A stretch of 64,000 nt of DNA from Euwallacea fornicatus (Eukaryota > Arthropoda > Insecta > Coleoptera > Curculionidae): the NCBI RefSeq assembly GCF_040115645.1, contig NC_089544.1, positions 1,984,001 to 2,048,000 of the forward strand, read 5' to 3'. Made by a program: the position numbers and the translations under genes. The notes beneath the pieces were generated by a model, which saw only the letters and a program-made list of their open reading frames with translations, had not been told where the DNA came from and searched no databases. Position 1 is the first letter of the stretch. Every line of letters starts with the position of its first letter. Of the stretch, positions 11,401 through 23,699 are shown in pieces.

Positions 11401-14400
11401 TAAATAATGCGTATTCAAACCTTAAGCGGTATCGGAAATTTTAAATATTAGTAGAAATCATAATTAGGAGAGGGAGGCTCGCCCAGGGAAGCTTCATTGT
11501 GGAGCCCCTCGGCGGGTGTTTAACCAACGGGTTTTAGAATAACTTGGAGATTCTCAAACGAAGCTTAAAATTTAAGAAGCTGTTAGTTGGTTAATAAGTT
11601 GCCGATTTTGGAGGATCTTCTGCTGATAGTTGCTTCTGTCATACAAGTTTCTAAGAGCTTGAATCGGCGCTTGAACGGATAATGTGGGCCGGTAGTCGTA
11701 ACGCTTATTTCGTAGCCGTTTAGGTTTTTGCCTCTGGAACAAACGAAAACATGCCTATTTTTAGGTTATTCGATTAAGGTTCATATACAGGGTGTCCCAG
11801 AATGTGTGGGCAATCTCCCATATTCGCATGGGACCCATCAAAATAGCATAAAAAGTTCTTATATATTTTTGTCCTACTAGCCGCCTGTGGAGTCGTCGAC
11901 CTCTGGAAGGGCCAGCCCGGGACCGGTTCTAATGAAAAGCCTTTTAGGTACAGGGTCTGCATTGATCATGTTTTCCATAGTGGCCGATTCTAATTCGGAC
12001 TCCTTAAAACGGTCTCTGCCACGTGAAATTGTTTTTTTTTTAATTTAAAAAATATTCGCCAGGGACGGACTAGCTTCATAAAAAAAAACGATTGTTATTT
12101 CTCCCTGTTTGTCCGCAATATTTTTTCACTGAAATGAACCTCAAGCTTCATTGTGCAGTATTTAAAATTACAATCTGAAAACGAGCAAATAATATTAAAA
12201 AAAAAAAAAAAAAATTCGTGCCACAGAAATTAGTTTCGGGAATATGCTGTTGCAATAAATAATAATGTGGAAAAAACACATTCCATGAGGAAGTCACCCT
12301 CAATTACGACAGGTAAAGGTTTAAAATACTCCAAAAATTACAACAAAAAATTTTAGCTCGCAGATTACGGTCCAGTCAAGCATTATTGACTGAGAATACC
12401 TTTTTTTAGAAACTAAAAAATTTAATACACTACCTTTGTCGTACATGTTGAAAGCGTATGGGTATTATTTCGCTAAAGCTTGTTCGGCCCTTGTAGGCGA
12501 AATTTGACCAATTAAATCTAAATAAATTGTTTTGTTCGAGTCCGTCTAATCAAAAAAATATTAATTTAGGTACAGCACTTCAAAAGCTCTTGAAGAAAAA
12601 CCAATTTCGGGCTACCATAGGGGCGATGTTTCCACAAGGCGACTATGTGGAACAGAAATTGGTCCATGCGTGGCAATATTGCAAGTTTCCTTAAAGTACA
12701 GGGCGTTCCAAAAAAATTCAAAATTTTACAGTTTTTAAATAAGCAAGGGCATGTTACAGTAACAATACAAACAACACAGTAATGACGTATAAATTGTTTC
12801 AATGCAATAATTGAAAAGATATATGTTTTGTCGTCGATTATCTTACGGGCAGCACTTTCAAATTCTACGATAGTGAATACACAAAACAGCTATTTCAGAT
12901 GTATTAAAATGAATACGGGGCGATTCAAAATACAGTGGTGTTTTTGGAACGACCTGTACCTAAATAACAAGTCTCTCAGCTATATGCTGTCCCAACATTT
13001 TAAAAATCTCGACTCATCCACGGAAACAGATATTTTTCCCTTCGATAAATCACAGACAAAAGAGGTGTTGGCACATGCGTGAGGTTAGCAATTCAGCAAA
13101 TGTCAAAATTTTTAATGTATCTGCCAAATTTCAGAGTGTTTGAATCAATCATTGAAGAAGCATGGGAAATTCTGTAGGAAACCTGATATGTACTAAATGA
13201 TTGAGGTTAGAAACATAGCACATTCCTAATCAAACTTGACATATGTTAAATGATTGAGGTTAGGAACATAGCATATTCCTAATCGAATTTGACATATGCT
13301 AAATGATTGAGGTTAGAAATGCGGCATAGTCCAAATGAAATTTGACATTTCCTGAACTTACAAACCTTAGTCATCTGTCAAATTTGGTCACTCTGACTGT
13401 CCATTATTTGTTTTAGGGGAAAACATCTGGAGTTCATCATAATAAGCAGGACCATAACTAATGATAATGATCTGTTAATTAGTCTGTAACTGCAAATGAA
13501 TGAAATTATGTCAGTTGCGCGAGAAATAGTAATTTTTAAACGTCTAATGGAATTGTCGGTTCTAATGGCTAAATCTATGGAACAATCAGCTATAGTGTTT
13601 TTCCATTATGTTTGTTGCTAATTAGTGGTGTATTTTTATGATCTACATTTTATTAGTCTACGGGTGCAGGTGGTACATGCCATGCCCACTAGGTGATTCA
13701 TCTAAAATTTCCGGTATAATGTGTACAGCGATATATCAATACAAGTTAACTTACATGATGTCTGATTATGAAGAACTGATTTTCCTTCTGATGAAGAAAT
13801 TTCAAAATAGGCAGTCTTCACCCCACAATAAACTAATAAAATATTTCACTATTTCACTGTCAACATTTAATATGTAAAGCAAAGCGGCGTGATACAGACA
13901 TCATACTCCTTAATCAGCCTCGTCCTCAGCCACCATCTCAAATTGAGGTTCTTTGAAGAAATCTTAGCATTTCATATCCCCGGCATATTGACTACGTGTT
14001 GTTCACATTACGGCTTAATTCGAACGCCCTCTGTCCTTTCTTGGACTGTGATCATTTTTTAATTAAGGAAAAAATAGTGCGAGTCCCGTTTGCATTATGC
14101 AGACTTCGACATCGAGTTAAAAAAAAAAATTATTCATCTAAATGAGATTAGCACGAATCTTTTTGGGGACGCTCTATATACTGCAAGCTCGCAAAAGAGT
14201 ACTTTCGTATTTGCTTTGTTATTTGTAATGGAATCGATGAATAATATGTTCCAATAAAACACAAATATGTTGACAATTCCCTGAAGCCTGCACAAGAGAC
14301 ACAATAAAGGTTCTGCACTGTATTTTCATTACGAGTCCGAAAATTGGCGTTTTCGCATGCGCGCGTTTCCCAGGGGAGACAGAAAAGTACGCACGAGAAA

Positions 14401-16627
14401 GTGCATTTCGGTCGTGTGACTTGTCGTTATTGCGCTCAAAAATAAATTAGCAATGTTCACCTGGAATTGAATTACTTGAAAATTATCGCTGGCAAATTAC
14501 CGGCGTTCCATGTTATAGAAGTCCTCAAATATTCCTCAAATTCCTCGCCTTAATCTGTGTGTGACATTAATTCGGTGATTTTATTTCAGGAGCTGTGTCG
14601 ACGGCTGCTTTTGATTATCCGCCTTTGAGTGCCATTAGGACTCCGGAAAGTAGTATTTTTCCGTACACGTGTATTTTCAGTACAGTTAACCGACTGGCGA
14701 TATTCATTTCGGTGCAATGTCGGGCAATTACAATTCGGGACACCCTGCACGTGTTCGGTGGTTACCTGCGGTTCCAACTTGATAAATGTCGGGCTGTCAC
14801 TTGTGATCCATAATTAACTGGCAATGACACTTGTCGAGTTTGACAGATGAGTGACAGATTTGTCAAAGTCAAGTGTTAATGGACTGCATTTTGTGTCAAA
14901 GTTTGACATAGTGAGGTTAGAAATGGCTACCGCGGCAACTGTCCGTTATTTTCCCAGCCATTAATTTCCATGCCCCCGCCCGATGTTGGTTAAATTGCAA
15001 CTGTTGGCTTATTTTAAGTTAAAGATCTATTTGAGATGACATTTAATGTTTTAATGTTTTAACCGGGTTTCTCAAGTAATCAATAACTGTTTAGCATTCT
15101 AACGGGTGCTTTTTAATGGCACACTTCTTCGTGTGAAGGAAACTTTTATAATGACACCGTGAAAGGTTTTTTACTGTACAGTATAAGTTCCGGACATAGT
15201 CGTACGTAGGTTGGTAAACGAGTAGGATTATAATGCTTTTACTAGGACAGCCCTCGTGTAATGGAAATCTTATAATCCCAAATACTGATCGCAGGGCTAA
15301 GTTTAAAGATTATTGTATTAATTCGAGGTAAAAAATCGAATATATAACGATTTCCATTGTACCCAAAGGTTATCTGTGAAGGGAGTACCTAATTATTAAA
15401 TTACTAAATAATTTCGTTTAGTATTTAATTAAACGTCACCATTGCCAGTGATGATGGAGATGATATAGGGACCTATTGAGTTGTGGCTTTTATCTCATTT
15501 TCAGAAGAGTAAACTTCAATTAATAGGGGAGCTTCGTGTTAATCAACGGCGATAAACTTAATCGAAAGGTTGAGCGCCTTTTAATTTAAATTCAAATTTA
15601 ACTACATGAAGCTGCTTACGTGTATACCCCAAATTCAAATTAGTTTCGAGGTGTTTTAGAAAATGCGAGGTATCGCCAAAAAAGTATTTAGATACAAAAA
15701 TTTTTATGTGTCCTATGCGTCTGATTGTTTACGCTTTAGTAAGGAACTGCGCCCCAACCTGACTTTCTGACATCAATGACGAATGATAAATCTGCCTCTG
15801 GCGTTGGTGACAAAATGGCGAAGGCGCCAGCGGCTACACGCAGAATCGTCAGAATTCGTATGTTCTGCTAAAAGAAAAATGCCTCGTTCGCCATCTCGTG
15901 AAAGTGACAAAATGGCGAGTGCGCGAAAATAAGACATGGAATGGCTGAAATCGGCTGCACGGCACCCAAAATGGACGAAAATCGTCAGAATGTTATTGTT
16001 GATGCGTTATTTCGAAAATCGGACAAGTATCGGCAATTCTTTGTTTTATTGTTTGATGGCAACACTTTACACGCCGCTAGGGGTGGAACTGCAGGCGACT
16101 CTGAGTTAAAATCAACCGAGAATAACATTCATCCTTAGCTAGAGCTCGGACAACCAAAAAAAAACAAACAAACAAACAAAAAGGGAATTTAGCTTCAGTG
16201 GAAGTTAAGTCCAATTTGGCTTAGAAGTAATTGCCCAGAAAAGACCTCACTGTAACAAGGTGGTGCTTTAGAGGTGTAAAAAAGCTTTGCCAAACGTCAT
16301 GTGACCGAAAAAGTATTTTGTAGGGCAGCCCTGCAAAACACTGTTTTCCGGCTATGTAATATAAATAAAGCTTGTCGTGATTACTTGGTTTTCGATGTCG
16401 TCCGATTCCATTTCAGTCAAGACGTAAAATCGCGGGTCTGTGACTCCTCTCCACTCATTGCTGGGTCTGTACTTGGCAGCTAGTTTTGGTAGAAGGTAAT
16501 TTATCGTCTCAGGATCGGCAGCTACGTTGACTGACTCCAAACCCAAGTAATTCTGGTTCTCTTCACTTTGAACTGCGACTGCCAGAGCTGCGCAGACCAG
16601 GTATATGGGGGCGCGCATGTTTCAGGC
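8219..16627 (-). CDS. DH37/47: CRF-like diuretic hormone precursor gene with two alternative hormone exons
   Basis: The encoded neuropeptides are relatives of vertebrate CRF that act through a GPCR to raise cAMP in Malpighian tubules and promote secretion. The common coding exon 16618-16385 encodes 78 residues: a signal peptide (MRAPIYLVCAALAVAVQS), then a pro-region ending ESDDIENQ before the donor GTAATC. An acceptor (TTTTTTTCAG) ends at 16628, so a short 5' UTR segment (16627-16619) implies an upstream non-coding exon. The common exon can join in phase 0 to 11733-11572 (131-aa precursor, DH37-type) or to 8464-8219 (159-aa precursor, DH47-type). Both give intact frames with stops. Beetles are known to make both peptides, in Tribolium from one gene by alternative splicing. 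The hormone homology is seen directly; the choice between exons is inferred. Confidence 0.9.
8475..9776. other. DH gene intron portion
   Basis: AT-rich intronic DNA between the two hormone exons. A 16-17-bp minisatellite is at about 8909-8990 (listed separately). No coding exon was recognised. Confidence 0.5.
8909..8990. repeat. Short minisatellite, 16-17-bp unit, about five copies
   Basis: Successive units resemble TTTTGACACTTATTTG with variants (TTTTGACGTTCATTTG, TTTCGACACTTATTTG, TTTTGACACTTAATTA and so on). Copies are imperfect. Confidence 0.7.
9777..10506. mobile_element. Long-armed foldback DNA element (FB1)
   Basis: The left 245 bases recur inverted at the right end. The left terminus TACAGGATGTCTCCTAAATG pairs with the right terminus read on the other strand, ACAGGGTGTCTACTAAATGG. 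The arms also share TTCGTTTTCGTGATACAG, a poly-T/CGGTTTT stretch and a GATATCTCGATAAAATTCAG-like segment. The centre (about 10021-10265) is unique and has no transposase frame. It is a non-autonomous element inside the DH gene. Confidence 0.85.
10866..11100. mobile_element. Transposon-derived fragment with an ACAGGGTGTTTTT end
   Basis: Begins TACAGGGTGTTTTTTTTTACGAGTC followed by GGATATCTCGAGAACCGTTC, the layout seen at the ends of the foldback elements here. The other end was not found, so the right boundary is approximate. Confidence 0.45.
11572..11733 (-). CDS. DH37-type diuretic hormone exon (cryptic, no internal ATG)
   Basis: This 162-nt exon encodes 53 residues and a TAA stop. It starts at an acceptor (TGTTCCAG, ending at 11734) in phase 0, matching the common signal-peptide exon. 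It reads RQKPKRLRNKR, then a predicted peptide of 42 residues (11700-11575). Its core RPTLSVQAPIQALRNLYD aligns with the Tenebrio DH37 core SPTISITAPIDVLRKTW, and its tail has the helical KILQNRQLINQL pattern. There is no Gly before the stop, so the C-terminus would be a free acid, as in known DH37. Two dibasic sites (KR at residues 5-6 and 10-11) allow cleavage. An ATTAAA on the minus strand near 11362-11367 could serve 3'-end formation. Confidence 0.88.
   Translation of the reverse strand, partial: RQKPKRLRNKRYDYRPTLSVQAPIQALRNLYDRSNYQQKILQNRQLINQLTAS
11790..11960. mobile_element. Transposon-derived fragment near the DH37-type exon
   Basis: Starts ATATACAGGGTGTCCCAGAATG and ends near GGTACAGGGTCTGC. 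It lies about 60 bases upstream (on the minus strand) of the DH37-type exon acceptor. No transposase frame recognised. Confidence 0.4.
12197..12214. repeat. Poly-A tract (18)
   Basis: Simple homopolymer in the DH gene intron, possibly the tail of an old retroposon. No body could be assigned. Confidence 0.85.
12697..12958. mobile_element. MITE, 262 bp
   Basis: Terminal inverted repeats GTACAGGGCGTTCCAAAAA (left) and GTACAGGTCGTTCCAAAAA (right, other strand), with flanking TA as expected for mariner-type elements. No coding capacity. Lies in the intron between the signal-peptide exon and the DH37-type exon. Confidence 0.7.
13193..13355. repeat. 53-bp tandem repeat, about three copies
   Basis: AAATGATTGAGGTTAG recurs at 13195, 13248 and 13301, an exact 53-base spacing. 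Each unit continues with an ACATAGCA-CATTCCTAAT-like stretch and TTGACATATG. The last copy is more diverged. Confidence 0.85.
13360..16384. other. DH gene intron, remaining part
   Basis: No coding exon recognised. Two ATGGCG-containing stretches near 15812 and 15908 repeat GTGACAAAATGGCGA, a short local duplication. The open frames here lack recognisable motifs. Confidence 0.45.
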
Positions 16628-17009
16628 CTGAAAAAAAATTTCGAAATTTAAGAAAAAAAATTTCGCTTAATAGCACCTAGAAAATCGCAAAAAGTAGCAA
16701 CTTCAGAGATCAAAAGAGGTTTCGCGAGTCCGTGTGTGTGGGGCTATGGAGCGCGCGGTGGCGATTAAGCACCAAATCGGTTAATTTTAGGTGTAGCGAT
16801 GGTATTACAGGGCCGTAAAATGATTTACAAGTTGCCTAAAGTCGAGCAAACCATTCAAAAATAATCAAATTATTAATGAAGATCGAACGAACTTATTACT
16901 AAATTGTTTTCAAACAGCGTTCAACAGCAAAAAAAGTAAGGCAATTTGAGTTACTAACGTCTAACTGACGCTGGAGGAATATACAGTGCGTCCTAAAATG
17001 ATACTAAGT

Positions 17010-17706
17010 ACCGGATGTTTCATAAACATTCCGACAGACTATCAGAGGATGTAGAGCTCATAGGAACAAATATTGAGATCGAATAAAGTCAGATCGGTGT
17101 GCTTTCAAGATAAAAAATGTTTCATTTCTGATTATTTTTTAAATATTTTCTTAAATATTGAAAAAACGGTGTGAAACAAGCACGTAAAATTAGACCCACG
17201 CTACGGCGCAATAAATGTGTATGTTCTCGAGTAGGCAGAATATTTTCACCTGCACCAGTGCCGTCCGCGCGGCCGTTCAATGGGGTGTTTTTCATGAAAA
17301 AATGGTACGCCACTGACTTTTTAATGCGGAATTTACGGTTTTATTATCCCATCAATTCTTAATTAAAAAAAAAGGGTCTCTTGGTGTTCTGGTGCTCAAG
17401 TAGCCGTTTCCAAGACAAAAAATCATTTCTCATTCCTGTGCCTACCAAATGACCGGTATAATATGCACATTTATCCCGCTATAGCGTGTCCCTAATTTCA
17501 TGGAATTGATAAATAAAAAATATTAATGGAAAATTATAAATAAATTAACCGTTTTTCAAATATTTAAAAATATCCAAAAAAATAAACACTCTGCATCTCG
17601 GAAACGAAGCGAGTTCTGACGTAACTTGGTTCGATCTAAATATTCGTTCTTTTGAGCTCTACGCCCCTTGAAAATTTGTCGTTCATCACACATTCTGCAT
17701 TCGGGG
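17010..17706. mobile_element. Long-armed foldback DNA element (FB2)
   Basis: Arms of about 160 bases, 17010-17172 and 17706-17545, are inverted copies. Both carry GTAGAGCTCA, then GAACRAATATT(G/T)AGATCGAA, and end inward in a TGAAAAACGGT-like stretch. The right arm contains CATCTCGGAAACGAAGCGAG. No coding capacity. An outer ATACAGTGCGTCC at 16982 may be another terminus. Lies upstream of the DH signal-peptide exon. Confidence 0.75.
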
Positions 17707-18505
17707 ATTGTTGGTTATCATAGGGTAACCTGCAGAATCGCACGTGGAGGCGCGTGAAAAAGGGTGTTAAGTGCTTAAAAAGGCTTTTTGACCGCAGCGT
17801 TGGCAGAGTTTCACTCCTCTCAACTTTTCCGGAGACTGTAAAAACGGTACGAGTTTCCTATGAAATTATCTAAAACGTTCCTCATTTAAGCGTCCCCGTC
17901 GCTTCCGGACTCTCTCATGGCCGCCATTTTGGACTACATCGTATACTGTGGAAAATTCCCGTATAGAACCAACCAGAAAATCATTTATATGCTTCTGATA
18001 GTCTCAACATGTTGGCCGTATGATTTTATATTTACATCGAGCAACAGATGCAGCATCAGACGTTGAGATATTGAATCGAAAATATTTTCATAAGTCGCCT
18101 TTTTCTTGAGTCTCTACGCCGCATAAAATTCAGTCCCAACACAAGTAATGTGTATCACTGTCCCTCAATAAATTCGAATCGTGTTATGCGGACACCCCAG
18201 AAAGACATATCTTATTCCAGATTTTAAAGTTATGTGACCTGAATATCGAAACAGGGAGAGAGAATGTGAATGACGCTGCTTCCGAGGCTTTTCGATTGAC
18301 TAACGTGATTTCGCATCGTACCGGGACAACTTCAAAGCATCCAAAGGACATCTGGAAAAGAAGACGTAAACGACACAAAAGGAAACTAATCCATCTGGAA
18401 AACGACGGCCGGTAGTATGGCGTGCGTTGGAAGTAGACTAAAAAGTTGTCGTTTGCCGGAAAATTTTGGAGCGACGTTGAGCCGGCCTGGAAAATGTCTT
18501 ATTAG

Positions 18506-18790
18506 ATACAGGGCGTCCATTTTTCGGCCGGGAGGTTGACGACCGCAAAACATGCGAGGTCGGTCGGACAGGGCAGAGTTGCGCAATATTCGAAAAAAAG
18601 TGAAATTGCCGTTTTTTTCCAAAAATGTCTCCTTGGCCTATTGTGAAAGTAAACGACTTTGTGCGAGGAGTGCCGTGGGAAGAAAGAAAAATTATACACA
18701 CGCAAATCAGGAAAATGATAATCTAATGGGAACAAATCTGGCGAGTGGGCCGGCCAACTGGGAAATACTCCTCGTGCGGAACGGAAAATT
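18506..18790 (-). mobile_element. Mariner-type transposase relic, 3' end (copy A)
   Basis: The left end on the plus strand reads ATACAGGGCGTCCATTTTTC. The minus strand encodes FPSWPAHSPDLFPLDYHFPD, matching the WPARSPDLTPLDFFLWG block around the last catalytic Asp of IS630/Tc1/mariner transposases. The rest of the transposase is absent. It shares its layout and family with the relic at 22.8-23.2 kb. Confidence 0.7.
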
Positions 18791-18799
18791 TCCTTTCCG

Positions 18800-21426
18800 G
18801 AACATTATTAAATACTTAACCGACAAACTCTAACTTATCTTATCGCATGCTCGTGTCCGGTCCTGCAGTTTGGCGGTCTTGTTGGTCAGATATCCCGCCG
18901 CCGATTCTTTGGCCTCACCCTGTTCATACATGGATGCAGATATACTTCAATTACGCTTCACTGCGTACGTTCACCGTACTGAACGCACGCAGTGATTTTT
19001 TATTTATTAACTGCACCTGCGAGTTTATACACAGGAAATACGGTTAACACAAAATTTATATTTTTACGAACCAGCGAGTCGTCGAACGCCCACTCGTTAA
19101 AAATCTCCACCCTTGGAATTTTGATTTTCCCATGTTAACAATGCCACCGAGCGCCACTGGTGGATTCGTCATTCTCGCTTGATAGCGTTTATTTCTTAGA
19201 ATAAGCTCCTTTGGAGGTGAATGCGAAACACTCCCAAACCCTCGCAAATACTCGCAATAACAACGGCGAAGAAATCGTGGGAAAGCCGAGGAAAAATTAT
19301 TTTATTGCGGCCTGCTTATGTACCGGGGTCAATGGGTGACCAGCACTGGTTCTTAAAACGGCGACGATTTGAGGGGAATTTAATTTTCGAAAAATAAACT
19401 TCGTTAGCAACGGAGAAAATACACTGTCGCATTCGCATATAATCAACGTCATCCCTCGTGAGGTGCTTCGTTATGTGCTCGTCCTGTGCCATCCGCATCG
19501 GTATAAATTTTTTGGGCTAAGCCACACTGACTTATAACGCCAATTTCAACTACAGTAATACGTTTTAACGGCAGAAGCAATGAGTTTTGTTTATAGCCAG
19601 CAATAAAAGATTTAATGAAAATAGGAGATTTGACTGTGGAAGTTATGTATTTGCGTTTAAGCGACACGAATTCTTCCTTTAATAATTCAATGCCGGATCC
19701 ATGGCATGTTCAGGGAACCAAAGTTATGTGCATTGAATGGCGATACTCAGTCGAAGTGAAAATCAGGAAAGACGCAGAAATTGGGATGATGATTTTAGGG
19801 GAAGCTCGTGCCAGATCCTCTTCCGATTTCAGCAAATCTTCCCTCGTTCGTGACCATCACGTTATTTGCATTTAACATCATTCAGCAAATTTGCAATTGG
19901 CGTAACCTACCTGAGACCTATGGCACCATTTTTACGTTGAATCATGAATTAAATTTCAAGGCCTCCGGTCTATCACAATAAACATTTCGGTAAATTTAAC
20001 TTAGTCCCACAAGGAATTTCAATAGTTTGTGGCAACCGCGATATAGAATAGTGGAAATTTAATTAAATTAATATAGTATTACTAAATAATTTAATTTCAA
20101 CGTCGGTTTTAGCACTAATTTTCTCTACTGTTAGCTTTACTTTGACTGTTTAACAAGGTACATACCTGTTCTTGCAGATTTGTGCCAAGTAAGGAAAATT
20201 GACCCACGATGTGTTCCACAGAGCATCACTCATTTGAACAATTATTTAAATAATTAAAAACTAGGGCTGAATGTAATCTTCCTATATTCGATCGCACACT
20301 GATTTTTTTAGGCTGCTCTTCGAATTTTTTCGAAAGCTTCGACTAGACTTAATTATGTTAATTGTCTGTGATAACCTTCACCTTTTACTAATGTTTTATC
20401 ACCACGAACCATGAGAATTCTTACGACTGAGAACGTGCTATTTCCACAGTTAATTACGCACTTTACAATATTTTTCAAAACCGAGCTTTCTTTCAACGAA
20501 ATGCCCTTGCGCCGGCGATAATCAAGGATGTCAGCCAACTGTTGATTTTGAAACTTTTTCCGCACGTGAAGAGGCAAATCTTCGCCCCACCTGCACTAAA
20601 GCTTTGCGTTCGCCATATTTTCAAGAATTTTTTTTTACATGGGACATAAATTCTTTGTAAATTAAACGACTGTGTGAAATCCTAACGTGTTACACGCCAG
20701 GGCTGGGAAGTACGTCGTTATGTCCCGAACGCGAAGCTTAGATTCCCTGAGCGTACGGTGCTGACGAAACTCACAACCAAAAGGCAGTAGAAGAATACAG
20801 AAATTACGGCTGATCTAATATTACTTTTGATCCATTTTTGACATTTTCCTTGAATAGATAATTTAGCTTTCCTCCATTGGGGAGCATCCGAATAAGCGGC
20901 CATTAAGATAACCGAGTTTCGTAGACGCGGAATTGCACGGCGAAAATGAAGGAAACGCTCCTAATGAAGGCAAAAAATATTTCTCCTTAACTTGATACCT
21001 GCACTGGAAAATATAAGTTTTTACTCTGGGGGCGGGTCAGATTAATTTAATACACATATTTCCTGAGGGAACAAATGTAAAGAATAGAATCTACTTACCT
21101 ACTTTCAGAACTCGGGGGAAGCAATTAAACTTGTTTACGGGACTTCGACGCCTGTATATTTTTTGACTTTTGAGGTGAAAAATATAACTTATGAGTAAGT
21201 CCTCTGGATCCGACTCTAATTATTCTTGTAAGCCATTTATGCCAGGTGATTAAGTGATTACGGCCTACCAGTATCGACCAACTATCTCCGTTGGCCCGCC
21301 ATGCCTCCCCTCCGACTCGCTGAAGAATTTATGAGCCCGAACGACTTTCAACCGAGTAAACAAACGGCTCCAGAATTTTTGTGTCGTCTCTCGATAATTC
21401 GGGAATCGAGACGTTTTGGGGTGGGC

Positions 21427-21460
<34 letters not shown>

Positions 21461-22790
21461 GCGGTCGTACTGAGGACACAGCGCAACGAGACGAACGAGA
21501 GTCCTCATTTTTTTCCAGTTTCATGTTAACAAATTGATAATTTTAAAACAATAAAGCTGAATCAAAGGCCATTTCAGTCCATTATTTCGTAACGTTTACG
21601 TTGGCGTCCCGTCGGCATTTCAAAGTCGAAAAACTAAATGGCCGGTTCGGCGCGAGGCCTTCGTTCGCTTGACGGACGAGCGGAAAATCCCTCATGGCTT
21701 ATCGCAGAAAAACCGCCAGCAGCGGATTGAAAGAAAGAAAATGCCCTGTAGATTCTGATGCAACACAGTTCAACACCACCACGTTTATGAAATCAATCGC
21801 AATGGAATTTTCTTAAATCAAAGTTCTACACTATCGTCCCACTTCCAGAGTAAGCACGAATAATAACCTGAACTAATAATAGCTTCTGATTACTAATTGG
21901 TTATTTTTTTTATGCAGCAATCAGAACCCATTCGGAGAATCGTCTTATTATATCGGAAACTTTAACGTAAACACCGGTTACAAGGCATATTACTAAATAT
22001 AAATCATCTTGAACCTCTCTCCGATATCAGAAATTTAGTAATTGAATGGAATTATCAAAAATCATGCTGATCGGTGGGGAAATCACGAAATCGTGTACCA
22101 GGAAAAGTCTAAATTAATCTGCAGCTGATTTGCGTAATGTTTAACGGAAATTCACGTAATTAATCTGTAGTTGATTACGCAATTTACTACTAAGCACTTA
22201 ATTACGTATACGTAAATTACACGGGTACGTACATGTAAATTACGTAATCACATGTAAATTTCCAATATTGCACACCTCCACATATGACTCCCAGCGAAGT
22301 AAGAAAGCAGGTCCTGTGACTACCCGTGTGGAATAGCTCCGTTTCTGGAATACAGGGGGATTAAATCAACCCTTGCGAGGGCTTCGGCAGTCACCAAGAA
22401 GTAGGTGGACCCAGGTGCCCCGCTCGGCGGCAAACCTTTTTGTTTTTTTGCTTTTTAAAGCGACAATTCTCTATGTGATTTTTTTTTATTAAGTTCGGCG
22501 CTCCGAGGTGCGCAACGCCCCGAACTCCAATTTACATCGCGAAAACAAAACGAAATACGAAAAAATACCAAGGGACGGAAAAGTTGTATTTTTAGTTCAT
22601 CCATTCGAAATAACCATAAAAGTTGCCAAACTCCACTGCGCGAAGGCATTTTTGCGTAAAATTTCCACATACGAACCCCGTGGACGTGCCCCCGGCCTCT
22701 TATTCACGTTTTAATTCATTATCATCGTGAATGTAAATTTGTATCTCAATGGGACTTGTCACAGGGGCAGATGGCCTTTTTCGCTGAAAA
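18800..22790. other. No gene recognised; (GA)n microsatellite at 21429-21460
   Basis: Probably intronic or intergenic DNA. A GA-rich simple repeat (about 32 bases) is at 21429-21460. TACGTAATTA-type palindromic AT-rich words cluster at 22150-22260. Several open frames were inspected and none resembled a known family. Confidence 0.45.
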
Positions 22791-22804
22791 TGAAGCGTGT
22801 GCAT

Positions 22805-23200
22805 ATACAGGACGTCCATTCCTGAAGCTCGCCCATGTCGATTTCGGGCAGCAGAAGAGACGCGAGGTTGGTCGAATTGCGGCCACGTCGCGCAATTGTC
22901 GGATCAAAATTTTTCAAATTTCGGAAGAAACTTCCAAAAAAAAAACCGAAATTCTGCGAGAGTGCTTTTATTTTTTTTTCGGGTCATTTGCCCAGTTAAC
23001 TCAAAATCGCATGCTAAGGTTCAAACTTGAGGCCTGAGCCACATATCGCAACTCCGGTTTTTGCAAAGAACGTCCTGGAAATAATAAGATTAGGAGCGCC
23101 TAAATAAAGAAAATAATAATCTAATGGAGAAATGTCTGGTGAACGTGCCGGCCAACCGGGAAATACCTCAGACAAATACCACCGCCTGTAAAATTTCCCC
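22805..23200 (-). mobile_element. Mariner-type transposase relic, 3' end (copy B)
   Basis: The left end reads ATACAGGACGTCCATTCCTG on the plus strand. The minus strand near 23175-23110 encodes FPGWPARSPDISPLDYYFLY, the block holding the third catalytic Asp. The 5' portion of the transposase is missing. It belongs to the same subfamily as the relic at 18.5-18.8 kb. Confidence 0.72.
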
Positions 23201-23644
23201 TTCATTCCACTTCATTCCCACTCACACCCCCTTCCGCTAAGACCCTTTTAGAACACTCCCTTCTTGGAGCATTAAATAGAAAACCAGCAAAAAAAACGGG
23301 AAAGTTCTCAATTTTCCAATTTCGTGCGTTAGAGAATTTAAAGCTGCGCAATTTCATTTTTTGATCAAGTTTCAAAGAATTTAAATTTGCCAAACATAAA
23401 ATACGCGTAACTCAAAGTGGAAACCATAGTTTTTCCATCACCTGTCGCGGTAATAGCTGCTGGAAATAACACCATTTGCCGATTGTTGCATGCAATTGCG
23501 GCGTAGTAAAACTGCGTTTAATTGCAACGACTCCCCATGAAATGCAATAGAGATGAAGTCAATAGCATTTGCCTGTAAAATGTGGATTCATTATAGATGT
23601 GGATGCTCACCGTGATAGTGAAACTGGAACTCTCTAGTTTCATT

Positions 23645-23677
23645 AAAAAAAAAAAAAAAAAAACACACACACACACC
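23645..23677. repeat. Poly-A followed by (CA)n
   Basis: About 19 A residues run directly into a CA dinucleotide repeat. Simple sequence. Confidence 0.9.
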
Positions 23678-23699
23678 GACTCGAAACGAACATTAATCC

